From DATEEG01 sp035525055 (GTDB lineage: Bacteria > Actinomycetota > Acidimicrobiia > Spongiisociales > ZC4RG35), in assembly GCA_035525055.1 (NCBI GenBank), contig DATLEZ010000113.1, positions 1-56,211 of the forward strand: a stretch of DNA of 56,211 nt. Direction: 5' to 3'. A model generated the notes under the pieces. It was not told where the DNA came from, did not search any database, and was given only the letters and a program-made list of their open reading frames with translations. Shown piece after piece: positions 43,964 to 53,024 of this stretch (position 1 is the stretch's first letter; each line of letters opens with the position of its first letter). The position numbers were made by a program, and so were the translations under genes.

Positions 43964-44725
43964 TCATCCGGCGATCTCCCTGATAAGAGAGGAGGGGTCG
44001 GCGCTGCGGACCAGCGCCTCGCCGACGAGGACGGCGTCGTAGCCAGCCGCCCGCATACGCGATGCCTCGACCCCGGAGTGGATTCCCGACTCGGCGACCG
44101 TCACGGCTGCATCAGACAGGAACGGGGCGATGTCCTCTGCCGTGGCGAGATCGACCTCGAACGACGCGAGGTCACGGTTGTTGACTCCGACGATGCGAGC
44201 GCCAAGGTCGACGGAAAGCTTGGCTTCGTCGATGGTGTGAACCTCGACCAGGGCGCCGAGGCCAGCCCGACCAGCGTCGTCGAGCAGCGCTGCCAGCTCA
44301 TTAGGGGTGAGAGCGGCGGCGATCAACAGGACAGCTGAGGCCCCCATCGCCCGCGCCTCCCAGATCTGGAGGGATTCGATGACGAAGTCCTTGCGGAGGA
44401 TCGGGAGACCGGTGGTCTCGCGAGCGCCGACCAGATCCTCGGGGTGCCCGGCGAAGAACACCGGTTCGGTGAGGACCGAAAGGGCGGCAGCCCCGCCGGC
44501 GGCGTAGCGCCGGGCCTGCTCGACAGCGTCGAGGTCGATCGCGAGGTCACCCTTGGATGGAGACCGGCGCTTGATCTCGGCGATCACCGCCAGGCCGGGC
44601 AGGGACAGGGCTTCTTCGAACGAAGGGGGCGATGCCGCGGCTTCGGCTTTCTCCATCACCGCAGCCCGACGGGTTCGCAAATCGGCGACCCGTTCCCGGG
44701 TGGCGTCGAGAATCCTGTCGAGCAT
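43964..44725 (-). CDS. trpC: Indole-3-glycerol phosphate synthase
   Basis: The 253-residue barrel enzyme makes indole-3-glycerol phosphate. Glu50, Lys52 and the SPSKG loop in VIAEIKRRSPSKGD are intact, and GVNNRDL and AESGIHS follow. The chosen ATG starts MLDRILDATRERV, typical of TrpC; the 30-residue extension of the open frame is low-complexity and unlikely. It is 32 bp downstream of the GH13 gene and probably in the same transcript. Confidence 0.95.
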   Translation of the reverse strand: MLDRILDATRERVADLRTRRAAVMEKAEAAASPPSFEEALSLPGLAVIAEIKRRSPSKGDLAIDLDAVEQARRYAAGGAAALSVLTEPVFFAGHPEDLVGARETTGLPILRKDFVIESLQIWEARAMGASAVLLIAAALTPNELAALLDDAGRAGLGALVEVHTIDEAKLSVDLGARIVGVNNRDLASFEVDLATAEDIAPFLSDAAVTVAESGIHSGVEASRMRAAGYDAVLVGEALVRSADPSSLIREIAG

Positions 44726-44757
44726 GAGAGGAATGGTAGGTCCGCTCGCTGGCGGGC

Positions 44758-46374
44758 CTACCGGTTCGTGGTTTGGGGTTCGAGGTCCGGGATTCTGACT
44801 ACAACCGATTCCCATGGGCCCAGGCGGCCGTCGAACGCGGACGATTCCCTGGTGTGATCGGTGCCCACCACAACTTCACCCTTGAGTTCGTGCCTGATGG
44901 ATGTGTCGGCGAGGTTGGCGGCAACCGCGAAGGAGTCCGCGCCCGGGTTCGATCGTCGGTACGCGACGACCTGGCTGTCGGAGGGGAGGACCTCGACGGA
45001 ACCGCTGTGGAGGGCGGGATTCGCTCGCCGCAACCGCAGCAACCGACGGTAGAGAGCGAGACACGAGGCGGGGTCCTGCGACTCGGTCTCGACGTTTTGA
45101 ACCGCATGGTCGGGATGGACCGGCAACCAGGATGCCGCGGTGCCGGACGCAGAAAATCCTGCGTGGGCCGTCGACGACCATTGCATCGGGGTGCGGCACC
45201 CATCACGTCCCTGGCCTAGGACCCGACGTCCATAGGGGTCCTGTTGCAACTCGGCCGGGATATCGGTCTCCACCATGCCGATCTCGTCGCCGTAATAAAT
45301 GGTCGGCGTTCCCCGCAGAGTCAGCAGCAGGACGGCCATCGCCTTCGATTCCTCCCGCCCGAGCTTGGTGGCAATTCTCCGCTCGTCGTGGTTGCCCAGC
45401 ACCCAGTTGGGCCAGGCACCGGGCGGCAAGGCTGCCTCCATCGCGATGATGATCTCGCGCAGTCGGACAGGGTCGACGCCTGCTGTCAGCGGCGCGAAAT
45501 TGAAAGGCATGTGGAGCCCGTGGCCGTCTCCGAAATAGGAAGCCCATCGCTTCCAATCCCATTCGTGGATCTCGGCGATGGAGAAGCGCTCCGGGTACTC
45601 ATCGAGGACGGAGCGGAACTTGCGGAAGAGAAGGTGGATGTCCGGATCGGCGGAGTCGTAGATGTGGTCGGTGGCGGCCCACTCGGGGTTGAACTTGTAG
45701 GAAGTCGGGTCGATCGATGCCGCCGGCGGGTTATCGCGCAGGAGGGGGTCTTTCAGGCACCGCTGAGCTACGTCGATCCGAAAGCCGTCGACTCCGCGAT
45801 CCATCCAGAAGCGCAGGACATCGAGCATCTCGCGCTCGAGTTCGGGATTGCGCCAGTTGAGATCGGGCTGGGAGGCGAGAAAGGAGTGGAGGTAGTACTG
45901 ACCGGTCTTGTCATCCTTCTGCCAGGCCGGCCCGCCGAAGACCGAGACCCAGTTGTTGGGTGGCGAGCCGTCGGGCTTGGGGTCACGCCACACGTACCAG
46001 TCCCGCTTGGGGTTGTCGGCGGACGAGGCCGACTCGATGAACCAGGGGTGTGCCGAACTGCTGTGGTTGGGAACGAAGTCGACCATCACCCGAAGACCGC
46101 GCCGGTGCGCCTCCATCACCAGTTCGTCGAAGTCGGCCAGGGTGCCGTACATCGGATCAACGCCGACGTAGTCAGCGACGTCGTAACCGAAGTCCTCCTG
46201 CGGCGATGGGTAGTGCGGGGACAGCCATATCGCGTCAACACCGAGATCGGCCAGGTAGTCGAGGCGGGAAGTGATCCCCGGCAGATCCCCTACCCCGTCA
46301 CCGTTGCTGTCCTGAAAACTCCGCGGGTAAATCTGATAGATGACCCCGCGCTGCCACCAAAGAGGTTCCGTCAT
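44758..46374 (-). CDS. GH13 alpha-glucosidase / oligo-1,6-glucosidase
   Basis: The 538-residue enzyme of family 13 has no signal peptide, so it works in the cytoplasm on maltose-, isomaltose- or sucrose-like sugars. Its N-terminal barrel starts WWQRGVIYQIYPRSFQDSNGDGVGD. The nucleophile is Asp201 (GFRIDV), the acid-base Glu268 (IAEIHE) and the stabiliser Asp330 (LGNHD). The usual C-terminal beta domain is present. It is an odd guest inside a trp cluster. Its ATG follows directly after a perfect 25-bp inverted repeat arm, which would bury the AGG ribosome-binding site if folded. Confidence 0.93.
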   Translation of the reverse strand: MTEPLWWQRGVIYQIYPRSFQDSNGDGVGDLPGITSRLDYLADLGVDAIWLSPHYPSPQEDFGYDVADYVGVDPMYGTLADFDELVMEAHRRGLRVMVDFVPNHSSSAHPWFIESASSADNPKRDWYVWRDPKPDGSPPNNWVSVFGGPAWQKDDKTGQYYLHSFLASQPDLNWRNPELEREMLDVLRFWMDRGVDGFRIDVAQRCLKDPLLRDNPPAASIDPTSYKFNPEWAATDHIYDSADPDIHLLFRKFRSVLDEYPERFSIAEIHEWDWKRWASYFGDGHGLHMPFNFAPLTAGVDPVRLREIIIAMEAALPPGAWPNWVLGNHDERRIATKLGREESKAMAVLLLTLRGTPTIYYGDEIGMVETDIPAELQQDPYGRRVLGQGRDGCRTPMQWSSTAHAGFSASGTAASWLPVHPDHAVQNVETESQDPASCLALYRRLLRLRRANPALHSGSVEVLPSDSQVVAYRRSNPGADSFAVAANLADTSIRHELKGEVVVGTDHTRESSAFDGRLGPWESVVVRIPDLEPQTTNR

Positions 46375-46375
46375 A

Positions 46376-46503
46376 CGCGAACCTAAGGTTATAGGCCGCG
46401 CAAAGCGCGGCCTATCGCGAACCGGTTTCGGGTCCTCGCGAAACGACTCTCAATCCGAAGGCTAGAAGCCGTGGAAACCGCGGCCTATAACCTTAGGTTC
46501 GCG
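46376..46503. repeat. Perfect 25-bp inverted repeat with internal alternative hairpin
   Basis: Arms 46376-46400 and 46479-46503 are exact inverse copies, 78 bp apart, filling the whole 134-bp gap between ygfZ and the GH13 gene. A third partial arm (46405-46415) lets the left arm form a local 11-bp hairpin with an AAA loop (46391-46415) instead of the long-range stem. The left arm ends one base before the GH13 ATG. Confidence 0.85.
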
Positions 46504-46508
46504 GTTTT

Positions 46509-47291
46509 CTAGTCTTCCACCACGCCGGCAACGGTACCGATGGTCACGTGGGCGGCTGGTTCGATGGAGCGGTGGAGCAGCCCGAGGCCGATGTGCGCTG
46601 ACCGGCCGACCGAGAAGCCTGCGGTCGTGATCTTGCCGACTACCTCGGTGCCCGAGCGGACCTCGGCCGCCACGTCGACCGGGCCCTCGAGGGCGACCCG
46701 CCGCAGCAGGTGGCTGGCCTTGCCACCCCGGCTGTCCATCCGGGCTACCAGCTCCTGACCGAGGTAGCAGCCCTTCTGGAAGGAGACCGACTGGTCGACC
46801 AGCCCGGTCTCGTGGGGGATGGTCGACTCGTCGACGTCGCGATCCATGACCGGCTCGCGGGCTTCGACCCGCAGCGTCTCCCACTCCTGCCTCGACATGA
46901 ACGGTGCCTCTACCGAACCGTCAATGAAGCCTCGTTCGACATCTCCCATGGGGGCGGCAACGGCTCCCTCGGGCAGGGTTCCGATGACGGTTGTCAGGGG
47001 GACGGGACGATGAATCGTGACCTTCACCCGGATCTTGTAATGGATGAGGTCGTCTGCCACCCGGTCGCCGACGCCGGCGTCAGTCACCAGGCCGATCCGC
47101 CCATCCACACCGAACACCCACAGCAGGGCGCGGAGTTTCCCTTTGGGGCCCAATAGAAACGAGCGCACGGCCCGGTCGGGCTGCATCTGGCCGAGGTCCT
47201 GGCTCAACAAATCGTTGAGGAACTTTCTGGCGTCGGGTCCCTCCACCACGACGAGTTCGTGGGTTCCTTCGATCCTGCGGGTATCAGACAT
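46509..47291 (-). CDS. ygfZ: YgfZ/GcvT-like folate-binding protein
   Basis: The 260-residue protein belongs to the YgfZ family, which assists the repair or assembly of certain Fe-S enzymes with folate. The signature KGCYLGQE is at residues 173-180. The fold is related to the GcvT aminomethyltransferase, but the key Cys motif identifies the YgfZ branch. Its ATG overlaps the trpE end by eight bases. There is no obvious link to tryptophan synthesis; co-transcription is probable from spacing. Confidence 0.92.
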   Translation of the reverse strand: MSDTRRIEGTHELVVVEGPDARKFLNDLLSQDLGQMQPDRAVRSFLLGPKGKLRALLWVFGVDGRIGLVTDAGVGDRVADDLIHYKIRVKVTIHRPVPLTTVIGTLPEGAVAAPMGDVERGFIDGSVEAPFMSRQEWETLRVEAREPVMDRDVDESTIPHETGLVDQSVSFQKGCYLGQELVARMDSRGGKASHLLRRVALEGPVDVAAEVRSGTEVVGKITTAGFSVGRSAHIGLGLLHRSIEPAAHVTIGTVAGVVED

Positions 47292-48735
47292 TCGCAGCCA
47301 TTGCCACGGCCTGCAGGGCCGCGGCAGCCTTGTTCATCGTTTCCTGGTACTCGACCGCCGGCTCCGAGTCGGCCACGATGCCCGCCCCGGCCTGAACCCA
47401 AGCCTGATGAACGGCCATCACGACCGTGCGGAGACAGATGGCCGTGTCGACGTTCCCGGAGAAGTCGATGTATCCGACCGCCCCGGCGTAAGGCCCTCGG
47501 GCCACCGGTTCGAGTTCGTCGATGATCTTCATCGCCGCAACCTTGGGCGCACCCGAAACGGTCCCATGAGGGAAGGTGGCTCGAAGTACGTCGACCGGGC
47601 CGACTCCGGATCGGAGCTTGCCGGAGACGCCGGAGACGATATGCATCACGTGGGAATAACGCTCGATGACCATCAAATCATCCACATGGACCGTCCCGAA
47701 CTCGCAGACCCGGCCCAGGTCGTTGCGGGCCAAGTCGATCAACATCACGTGCTCGGCTCTCTCCTTGGGGTCGGCCAGGAGTTCCTCCTCCAGGCGTCGA
47801 TCGGCCTCCTCGGAAGCTCCACGCGGTCGGGTTCCGGCGATGGGGCGGGAAAATGCCATCCCATCTCGGACCCGGGTCATCAACTCTGGAGATGATCCCA
47901 CTACCGCCACTTCCGGATGCCGGAGGAAAAAGAGATAAGGCGATGGATTCACGACCCGGAGAGCGCGGTACACGGCGAAAGGGTCCACATCGGTGCGGGC
48001 GGTCAGGCGCTGGGAGACGACCACCTGGAATGCGTCCCCGTAGAGGATCCTCTCCTTCGCTTCACGGACCGCCGCCTCGAACTGTTGCTGGCTCATGGTC
48101 GAAACGACCTCGGGAAGTTGGGGTGTCTCGACCGAGGAGACGCGGTAGGAACGGGCCGTGCCGAGCCTGGCGGCATCCTGATCCAGTGACGCGACCGCCG
48201 CGTCGTACTGGGCGGTCGGATCGTCGCCGATCAGTACGTTGCGAACGAGCGTCACCGTCTGGGCGAAGCGATCGAACGCAGCCAGAGCCCCCACCGCCTG
48301 CCACATCATCTCAGGCAGGCGAAGGTCGTCGAGCGGCTTCTCATCCAACTTCTCGATGTAGCGCACGCAGTCGTATCCGAGGTATCCGACCAGGCCGGAG
48401 TGAAGCGGTGGCAACCCGGGAAGATCCGGTGTGCTGTGCATCGCGATCACGCTCTCGAGGACCTCCAGAGGATCGCCTCCCGGTATCTCTACTTCGGACT
48501 CGACCTTGCCATCGCGGCCGACCAGAGTGAACAGCGGGTCCCAGCCCAGGAATGACCATTGGGCCCACCGCTCCCCTCCTTCCACCGACTCGAGGAGGAA
48601 GCCGGGAGCATCGCCCACCAACTTCTCGAAGGCCGACACGGCTGTGTCGCGGTCGGCTAGCACCGTTTCGAAAACTGGTACGACGGAGTGGCGGGTGGCA
48701 AGGTCGAGGAACTCCGAGAGGGATGGTTTGGGCAT
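47284..48735 (-). CDS. trpE: Anthranilate synthase component I
   Basis: The 483-residue enzyme makes anthranilate from chorismate with the glutaminase TrpG. The chorismate-binding C-terminal half has FSRPIAGTRPRG, LVDLARNDLGRV and FPHGTVSGAPK. The N-terminal feedback domain includes FLLESVEGGERWAQWSF, with the LLES element that binds tryptophan, so feedback control is likely. No trpG or trpD is seen in the window. It starts two bases after the ccdA-like gene. Confidence 0.96.
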   Translation of the reverse strand: MPKPSLSEFLDLATRHSVVPVFETVLADRDTAVSAFEKLVGDAPGFLLESVEGGERWAQWSFLGWDPLFTLVGRDGKVESEVEIPGGDPLEVLESVIAMHSTPDLPGLPPLHSGLVGYLGYDCVRYIEKLDEKPLDDLRLPEMMWQAVGALAAFDRFAQTVTLVRNVLIGDDPTAQYDAAVASLDQDAARLGTARSYRVSSVETPQLPEVVSTMSQQQFEAAVREAKERILYGDAFQVVVSQRLTARTDVDPFAVYRALRVVNPSPYLFFLRHPEVAVVGSSPELMTRVRDGMAFSRPIAGTRPRGASEEADRRLEEELLADPKERAEHVMLIDLARNDLGRVCEFGTVHVDDLMVIERYSHVMHIVSGVSGKLRSGVGPVDVLRATFPHGTVSGAPKVAAMKIIDELEPVARGPYAGAVGYIDFSGNVDTAICLRTVVMAVHQAWVQAGAGIVADSEPAVEYQETMNKAAAALQAVAMAANV

Positions 48736-48737
48736 GT

Positions 48738-49496
48738 TCAGATCTGGGAGAGATTCTCGAGGAAGGGGATGCTCACGATGATGTTGGTGAAGAAGGCCGA
48801 GAGCCGGCTGAGATTGCCCGTGAGCATCACGAGACCGAACGCGGCGAGGAGGAGGCCCGAGGCAATGTTGACGGGACGCAGGTGGGGCCGGGCACGAAGA
48901 AAGAATCTATGAAGTCCCAGGGCCGAAACCAGGAATGGGGTGCCAAGTCCGAGGGAGTAGGCGACGAGCAGCAGCACGCCCTGGGCAATTGTGTCCTTAG
49001 TGGCAGCGGTGGTCAAGACCACGGTCAGAATCGGGCCGATGCAAGGGGTCCAACCGAAGGCGAAGGCAGCCCCCATGACCGGTGGCGCCCACGGACCGAG
49101 CCGGGAGGGACGAACCTGCGGACGGGCGTCACGGCTGAGAACGGCCAGCGGTCCCCGCTGTGAGATCGCCAACGCAACCATCAGCAGGCCGAACACGACC
49201 ACCACTCCGCCGGCAATACGGCTGGCGGTCGGAAGGTTGGCGGCCAGGACCCGCCCGATCGAACTGGCCGTGGCGCCGAAGGCAGCGAACACGACGGTGA
49301 AGCCCCCTATGAACAGGAGGACCACTCTGACCAGGCGCCGGTTGGAAGCACCTCCTTCCTCGATCTCGCTGACCGAGTATCCCGACATCATCGAGAGATA
49401 CCCGGGCAAGAGCGGCAGCACACAGGGAGAGAGGAACGAGATAACGCCCCCTCCAAATGCAATCAAGATCTGGAGTACTAGTGCGGAGTCGGCCAT
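48738..49496 (-). CDS. ccdA: CcdA-type thiol-disulfide transmembrane transporter
   Basis: The 252-residue protein has six membrane helices. Each half of the protein carries one conserved cysteine: Cys25 in FLSPCVLPLLPGY and Cys152 in GWTPCIGPIL. These pass electrons from cytoplasmic thioredoxin to extracytoplasmic partners in cytochrome c maturation or other thiol repair. The chosen ATG begins right before the first helix; a 60-residue longer frame has no family match. The ribosome-binding site is weak. It sits at the head of the trpE run, divergent from an MFS gene. Confidence 0.88.
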   Translation of the reverse strand: MADSALVLQILIAFGGGVISFLSPCVLPLLPGYLSMMSGYSVSEIEEGGASNRRLVRVVLLFIGGFTVVFAAFGATASSIGRVLAANLPTASRIAGGVVVVFGLLMVALAISQRGPLAVLSRDARPQVRPSRLGPWAPPVMGAAFAFGWTPCIGPILTVVLTTAATKDTIAQGVLLLVAYSLGLGTPFLVSALGLHRFFLRARPHLRPVNIASGLLLAAFGLVMLTGNLSRLSAFFTNIIVSIPFLENLSQI

Positions 49497-49565
49497 TGAA
49501 TCATCGAGGATCAGGTTTCGACCATTATCCCCCGACCGACCCGCCACCATGAATCGGCGTACCCC

Positions 49566-50771
49566 TTGAAGCTTCTCAGACCTCTGTTGCCGCTTGAGCG
49601 GTTCACAGCCCACGACCGGGCGGTGGCCCTCGTGATGTGGATGGTGGGAGTCGTACAGGGATTCGCCCAGGCCCATCCGACGGCCGGCCTCCCCTTCACC
49701 CGCCAGGGACTCGGCGTCAGCGAAGCCGACATGAGTGCGCTGCTAGCCGTCGCCCGACTCGCCAGTCTCGGAGCAATCGCCCTTTCCGTATGGGGTGATC
49801 GCAAAGGACGCCGGCGCCCTCTCCTGGTGGCCTACACCCTGTTGGTCCTGGCTACCGCAAGCAGCGGTCTGGCCACGGCACCGTGGCACTTCGGGGTCTC
49901 GCAAAGCCTCGTGCGGATAGCGGTGTCCGCTCTCTCTTCGCTGGGAGTGGTGTGGCTGGCCGAGCATCTGGCCCCGCACGTCCGCGCCTACGGAGTCGCG
50001 ATCTACGGGGCCGCCGGAAGCTTTGGCGCTGCCATCGCCATCGTGGGCCTGCCATTGGCCGAACGCGATTGGAGATTTCCTTACGCCCTGACCCTTCTCG
50101 GACTGCTGCTGCTTCCGGTTCTGGTGCGTCGTCTCGAGGAGAGCCCGCTCGTCAGGTCCACCGCACCCACGACGAAGGTCCTGTCGGGGTTGGTGGCCGT
50201 GACATCCCTCCGCTGGTTCTACCTGGCGGGTATCGCCGGGCTGTTCCCAAGCGCCTTCCTGGCAGTCGGGCTGGCTTTCACGACCGAGCGCATGGTCGGG
50301 GACCTCGGCCTGTCGACCGGCACCGCCATCCTGGTCACCCTTGGGGGCGGAACGATCGGTGGAGTCGGGTTCTTCCTCGGCGGACGGCTGTCCGACTCAT
50401 GGGGTCGTCGCCCGACAACGGTCCTTGCCTTAATTGCGATCCTTGCCGGAGGCCTGGGCATCTATCACTTCGAGGCGACCTGGATGCTGGTCGCCGCGAT
50501 CGTGGTGTCGTCGTTCGGCTCGTTCGCGTATATCCCGGCCGCCAGCACCCATCGGGCCGAACTATTCCCGACCGAGTCGAGAGCCACCGCGGCCGCATCT
50601 CTCCATTGGATCGGCACGGTCGGTTCGGCTATCGGGCTGGGCCTGGGACGGTTCCTCATCGAGGGGCTGGGTCTGACCGGGACCCTCGACGTTCTGGGTA
50701 TAGGCGTCCTCGTCGCTGCCGTCCTCACCCTGTTCCTCCCCGAGACCAAGGGGAAGTTGCTGGAGGGCTAG
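49566..50771 (+). CDS. Major facilitator superfamily transporter
   Basis: The 401-residue protein has about twelve membrane helices with the MFS motif A GDRKGRRRPLL between helices 2 and 3 and a second copy-like GGRLSDSWGRRPTTV in the second half. The C-terminus ends FLPETKGKLLEG, as in sugar-porter-like MFS members (PETKG). That hints at a metabolite or sugar carrier, but the substrate is open. The start is TTG at 49566; no ATG is well placed. It is divergent from ccdA with 69 bp between. Confidence 0.85.
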   Translation: MKLLRPLLPLERFTAHDRAVALVMWMVGVVQGFAQAHPTAGLPFTRQGLGVSEADMSALLAVARLASLGAIALSVWGDRKGRRRPLLVAYTLLVLATASSGLATAPWHFGVSQSLVRIAVSALSSLGVVWLAEHLAPHVRAYGVAIYGAAGSFGAAIAIVGLPLAERDWRFPYALTLLGLLLLPVLVRRLEESPLVRSTAPTTKVLSGLVAVTSLRWFYLAGIAGLFPSAFLAVGLAFTTERMVGDLGLSTGTAILVTLGGGTIGGVGFFLGGRLSDSWGRRPTTVLALIAILAGGLGIYHFEATWMLVAAIVVSSFGSFAYIPAASTHRAELFPTESRATAAASLHWIGTVGSAIGLGLGRFLIEGLGLTGTLDVLGIGVLVAAVLTLFLPETKGKLLEG

Positions 50772-50830
50772 AGGTGATCACTTCGAAAGAACAACGAAGA
50801 AGACGAATCCTCTCATCGGTCGCACCCATT

Positions 50831-50941
50831 CCAAATTTGGCGCGTCGTTCCCGGTATATTCCAAATTCGGCCTGACGCTCCCGGAATCCAGGAGTGACGG
50901 GCCAAATCTCGTCAGAGCCGGGACTGAGCCACCAAATTTGG
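50831..50941. repeat. Three copies of the 24-nt CCAAATTTGG motif
   Basis: The 232-bp gap between convergent MFS and MATE genes holds copies at 50831-50854 (+), 50861-50884 (+) and 50918-50941 (-), each fitting CCAAATTYGG-N8-TCCCGG. The spacing of the first two is 30 bp. The same motif fills the rpsA-polA gap. Confidence 0.75.
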
Positions 50942-51003
50942 GAAAGAGGGTTGTCGCCAGTTCCTTCGCCGACATAAACGCGACCAGCCGTGCCTCGTGA
51001 GGT

Positions 51004-52290
51004 TCACCTTCGGACCAGGGCAATCAGCACCACGAGCCGAGCAAGGATCATCGCGGACATTCCCCACCACACGCCGGGGAGGCCCCAGCCGTAGGTCACG
51101 GATAGGTAGAAGACGGTCGCACCTGCTACCAGCCCGGCTCCGGTCGAGGCGATCAGGCCTTTGAAGGCCATGCGGCCCATGATGATCCCGTCGAGGACCC
51201 ACACGATTGCGGCGGCCGGGGCGAGCAGGCCGGCGATCCTCGCCGCTGCCTCGATCAGTCCGCCGACCTCGGCGGTTGGGGCGAAGGCGGCAGACAGCAG
51301 CGGGGCTCCCGCCAGCCATCCCACCGCAATGACCGTTCCGATCAAAAGTCCCCACCACAAGAGGCGACGGTTGATGGCGGCGACCGTCGCCTCGTCACGG
51401 CGGCCGACATGCTCGGCCACCAGTGCCTGAGCGGCTATGGCGAGGCCATCCGTCAGCATCGCCGTCAGGAACCAGGTTTCCCTCACCACCTGATGAGCTG
51501 CCAGGGCAGGCGTGCCGACCGAGGCTGCCGCAGCCGTTCCGAGAGCCAGGGTGAGGACCAGAAGGAGAGTTCTGATTGTGAGGATCCCGCCGGCGGTGAG
51601 AAGCGATGAGAGGTGGGCCGATCTCCCGAGACCTGCCTGGATCGGTCCCAGCCGGGCGCGAAGCTTGCGCCACATCCAAATCGCCGCGGCGTATTGCGCA
51701 ATGGCCGAGGCGGCGGCGGCGCCGGCGACGCCGAAGTTGAGCCCGTAGATCAGAACGGGGTCGAGCACGACATTGATCAGGTTGGCGAGCATTGCGACCA
51801 GCAACGGCGTTCGAGTGTCCTGCAAGCCTCTGAACGCCCCGTGCCCGGCGGTGACGATGAGGACAGCGGGGGCCGCCAGGGCCCTGATCCGGAGGTAGGA
51901 CACGGCAGGGTCGATGACGTCCGGACCGGCCTGCATCACTCGAACGAGCGGCTCGGCCAGGACCAGGAGCACGCCAGTCGAGCCTGCGCCGAGGGTGACC
52001 GCCAGGAATAAGGCCCGGCCGACCACAAGTCGGGCGCCATCCTGGTCGTCCCGGCCTATCGCAGATGCGACCAGGGGGGTGGTGGCGTAAGCGAGGAAAT
52101 TGAACAGGACAAAGGCGAATCCGAAAATTGCACCGGTGACGCCGAGGGCGGCAAGAGCCGACGCCCCCAGGCCCGCCACGAACGCCGTGTCGACCAACGA
52201 CAGCAATGGATCGGCGGCCAGGGCGCCGACGGCGGGAATCGCCAGAGCGAAGATGCGCCGGTCGAGTTGACGCCTCGTGACGGCCGTCAC
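51004..52290 (-). CDS. MATE family efflux transporter (DinF-like)
   Basis: The protein of about 428 residues has twelve membrane helices in two pseudo-repeats of six. It opens with IFALAIPAVGALAADPLLSLVDTAFV and has GAFRGLQDTRTPLL in the first half, typical of DinF-type MATE exporters that expel drugs with Na+ or H+. The open frame runs into nth; I chose the GTG at 52290, just past the nth stop, giving VTAVTRRQLDRR at the start. An ATG at 52326 within nth is possible. It is likely co-transcribed with nth. Confidence 0.85.
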   Translation of the reverse strand: MTAVTRRQLDRRIFALAIPAVGALAADPLLSLVDTAFVAGLGASALAALGVTGAIFGFAFVLFNFLAYATTPLVASAIGRDDQDGARLVVGRALFLAVTLGAGSTGVLLVLAEPLVRVMQAGPDVIDPAVSYLRIRALAAPAVLIVTAGHGAFRGLQDTRTPLLVAMLANLINVVLDPVLIYGLNFGVAGAAAASAIAQYAAAIWMWRKLRARLGPIQAGLGRSAHLSSLLTAGGILTIRTLLLVLTLALGTAAAASVGTPALAAHQVVRETWFLTAMLTDGLAIAAQALVAEHVGRRDEATVAAINRRLLWWGLLIGTVIAVGWLAGAPLLSAAFAPTAEVGGLIEAAARIAGLLAPAAAIVWVLDGIIMGRMAFKGLIASTGAGLVAGATVFYLSVTYGWGLPGVWWGMSAMILARLVVLIALVRR

Positions 52291-52298
52291 GCCGTGGC

Positions 52299-52970
52299 CT
52301 ACACCCGTTTCCCGGGCCAGCGGCATATCCGGTTGAGTTCGCATGACTCGCACAGAGGCCTCCGGGCATCGCATACGTCGCGACCGAACTGGATCATCCT
52401 CATCGAGATGCCCGCCCACTCTTTGCGAGGGAAGAGATCCTTGAGGTCTTGCTCGATCTTCACGGGGTCCGTGTTGCTCGTCAGATCGAGGCGCCGGGCA
52501 ACTCGCTGGACATGCGTGTCGACAGCGATGGCTGGTGACTTGAATGCCTCGGCCAGGACCACGCTGGCGGTCTTCCTGCCGACTCCGGGCAACGTGACCA
52601 ATTCGCCAAGAGTGGCAGGAACCACTCCGTTGAAGTTCTCGACCAAGCCCTGGGCAAGAGCGATTATCGACTTCGTCTTCTGCCGGTAGAACCCGGAGGA
52701 GAAGATCAGTTGCTCGACGTCTTCGGGATTGGCGGCGGCGAGATCGGCCGGGGTCGGATACCGCTCGAAAAGGATCGGGGTGATCTTGTTGACGGTTTCG
52801 TCGGTGGTCTGGGCCGACATCACTGTCGCCACAAGCAGTTGGAATCTATCGACGTACTCGAGAGCGGTCCCGATTTCGGGATATCGCTCCTTGAGGCGCT
52901 TGAGAATGGACCGCGCCCTTCTCTTGTGGGCCGGAGACGGCTTGAGCGCGGGTGCAACCGGACGGGACAT
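52299..52970 (-). CDS. nth: Endonuclease III
   Basis: The 223-residue base-excision repair glycosylase/AP lyase removes oxidised pyrimidines. The helix-hairpin-helix LPGVGRKTASVVL has the catalytic Lys133, and VDTHVQRVA the Asp151. The [4Fe-4S] cluster ligands Cys200, Cys207, Cys210 and Cys216 have the standard 6-2-5 spacing. All key residues are in place. It starts at an ATG divergent from the EamA gene. Confidence 0.96.
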   Translation of the reverse strand: MSRPVAPALKPSPAHKRRARSILKRLKERYPEIGTALEYVDRFQLLVATVMSAQTTDETVNKITPILFERYPTPADLAAANPEDVEQLIFSSGFYRQKTKSIIALAQGLVENFNGVVPATLGELVTLPGVGRKTASVVLAEAFKSPAIAVDTHVQRVARRLDLTSNTDPVKIEQDLKDLFPRKEWAGISMRMIQFGRDVCDARRPLCESCELNRICRWPGKRV

Positions 52971-53024
52971 GAACCGCCGATGGTATTGCCTAGCCTTGCG
53001 GACCTCTCGACCCCAACCCCCTTA

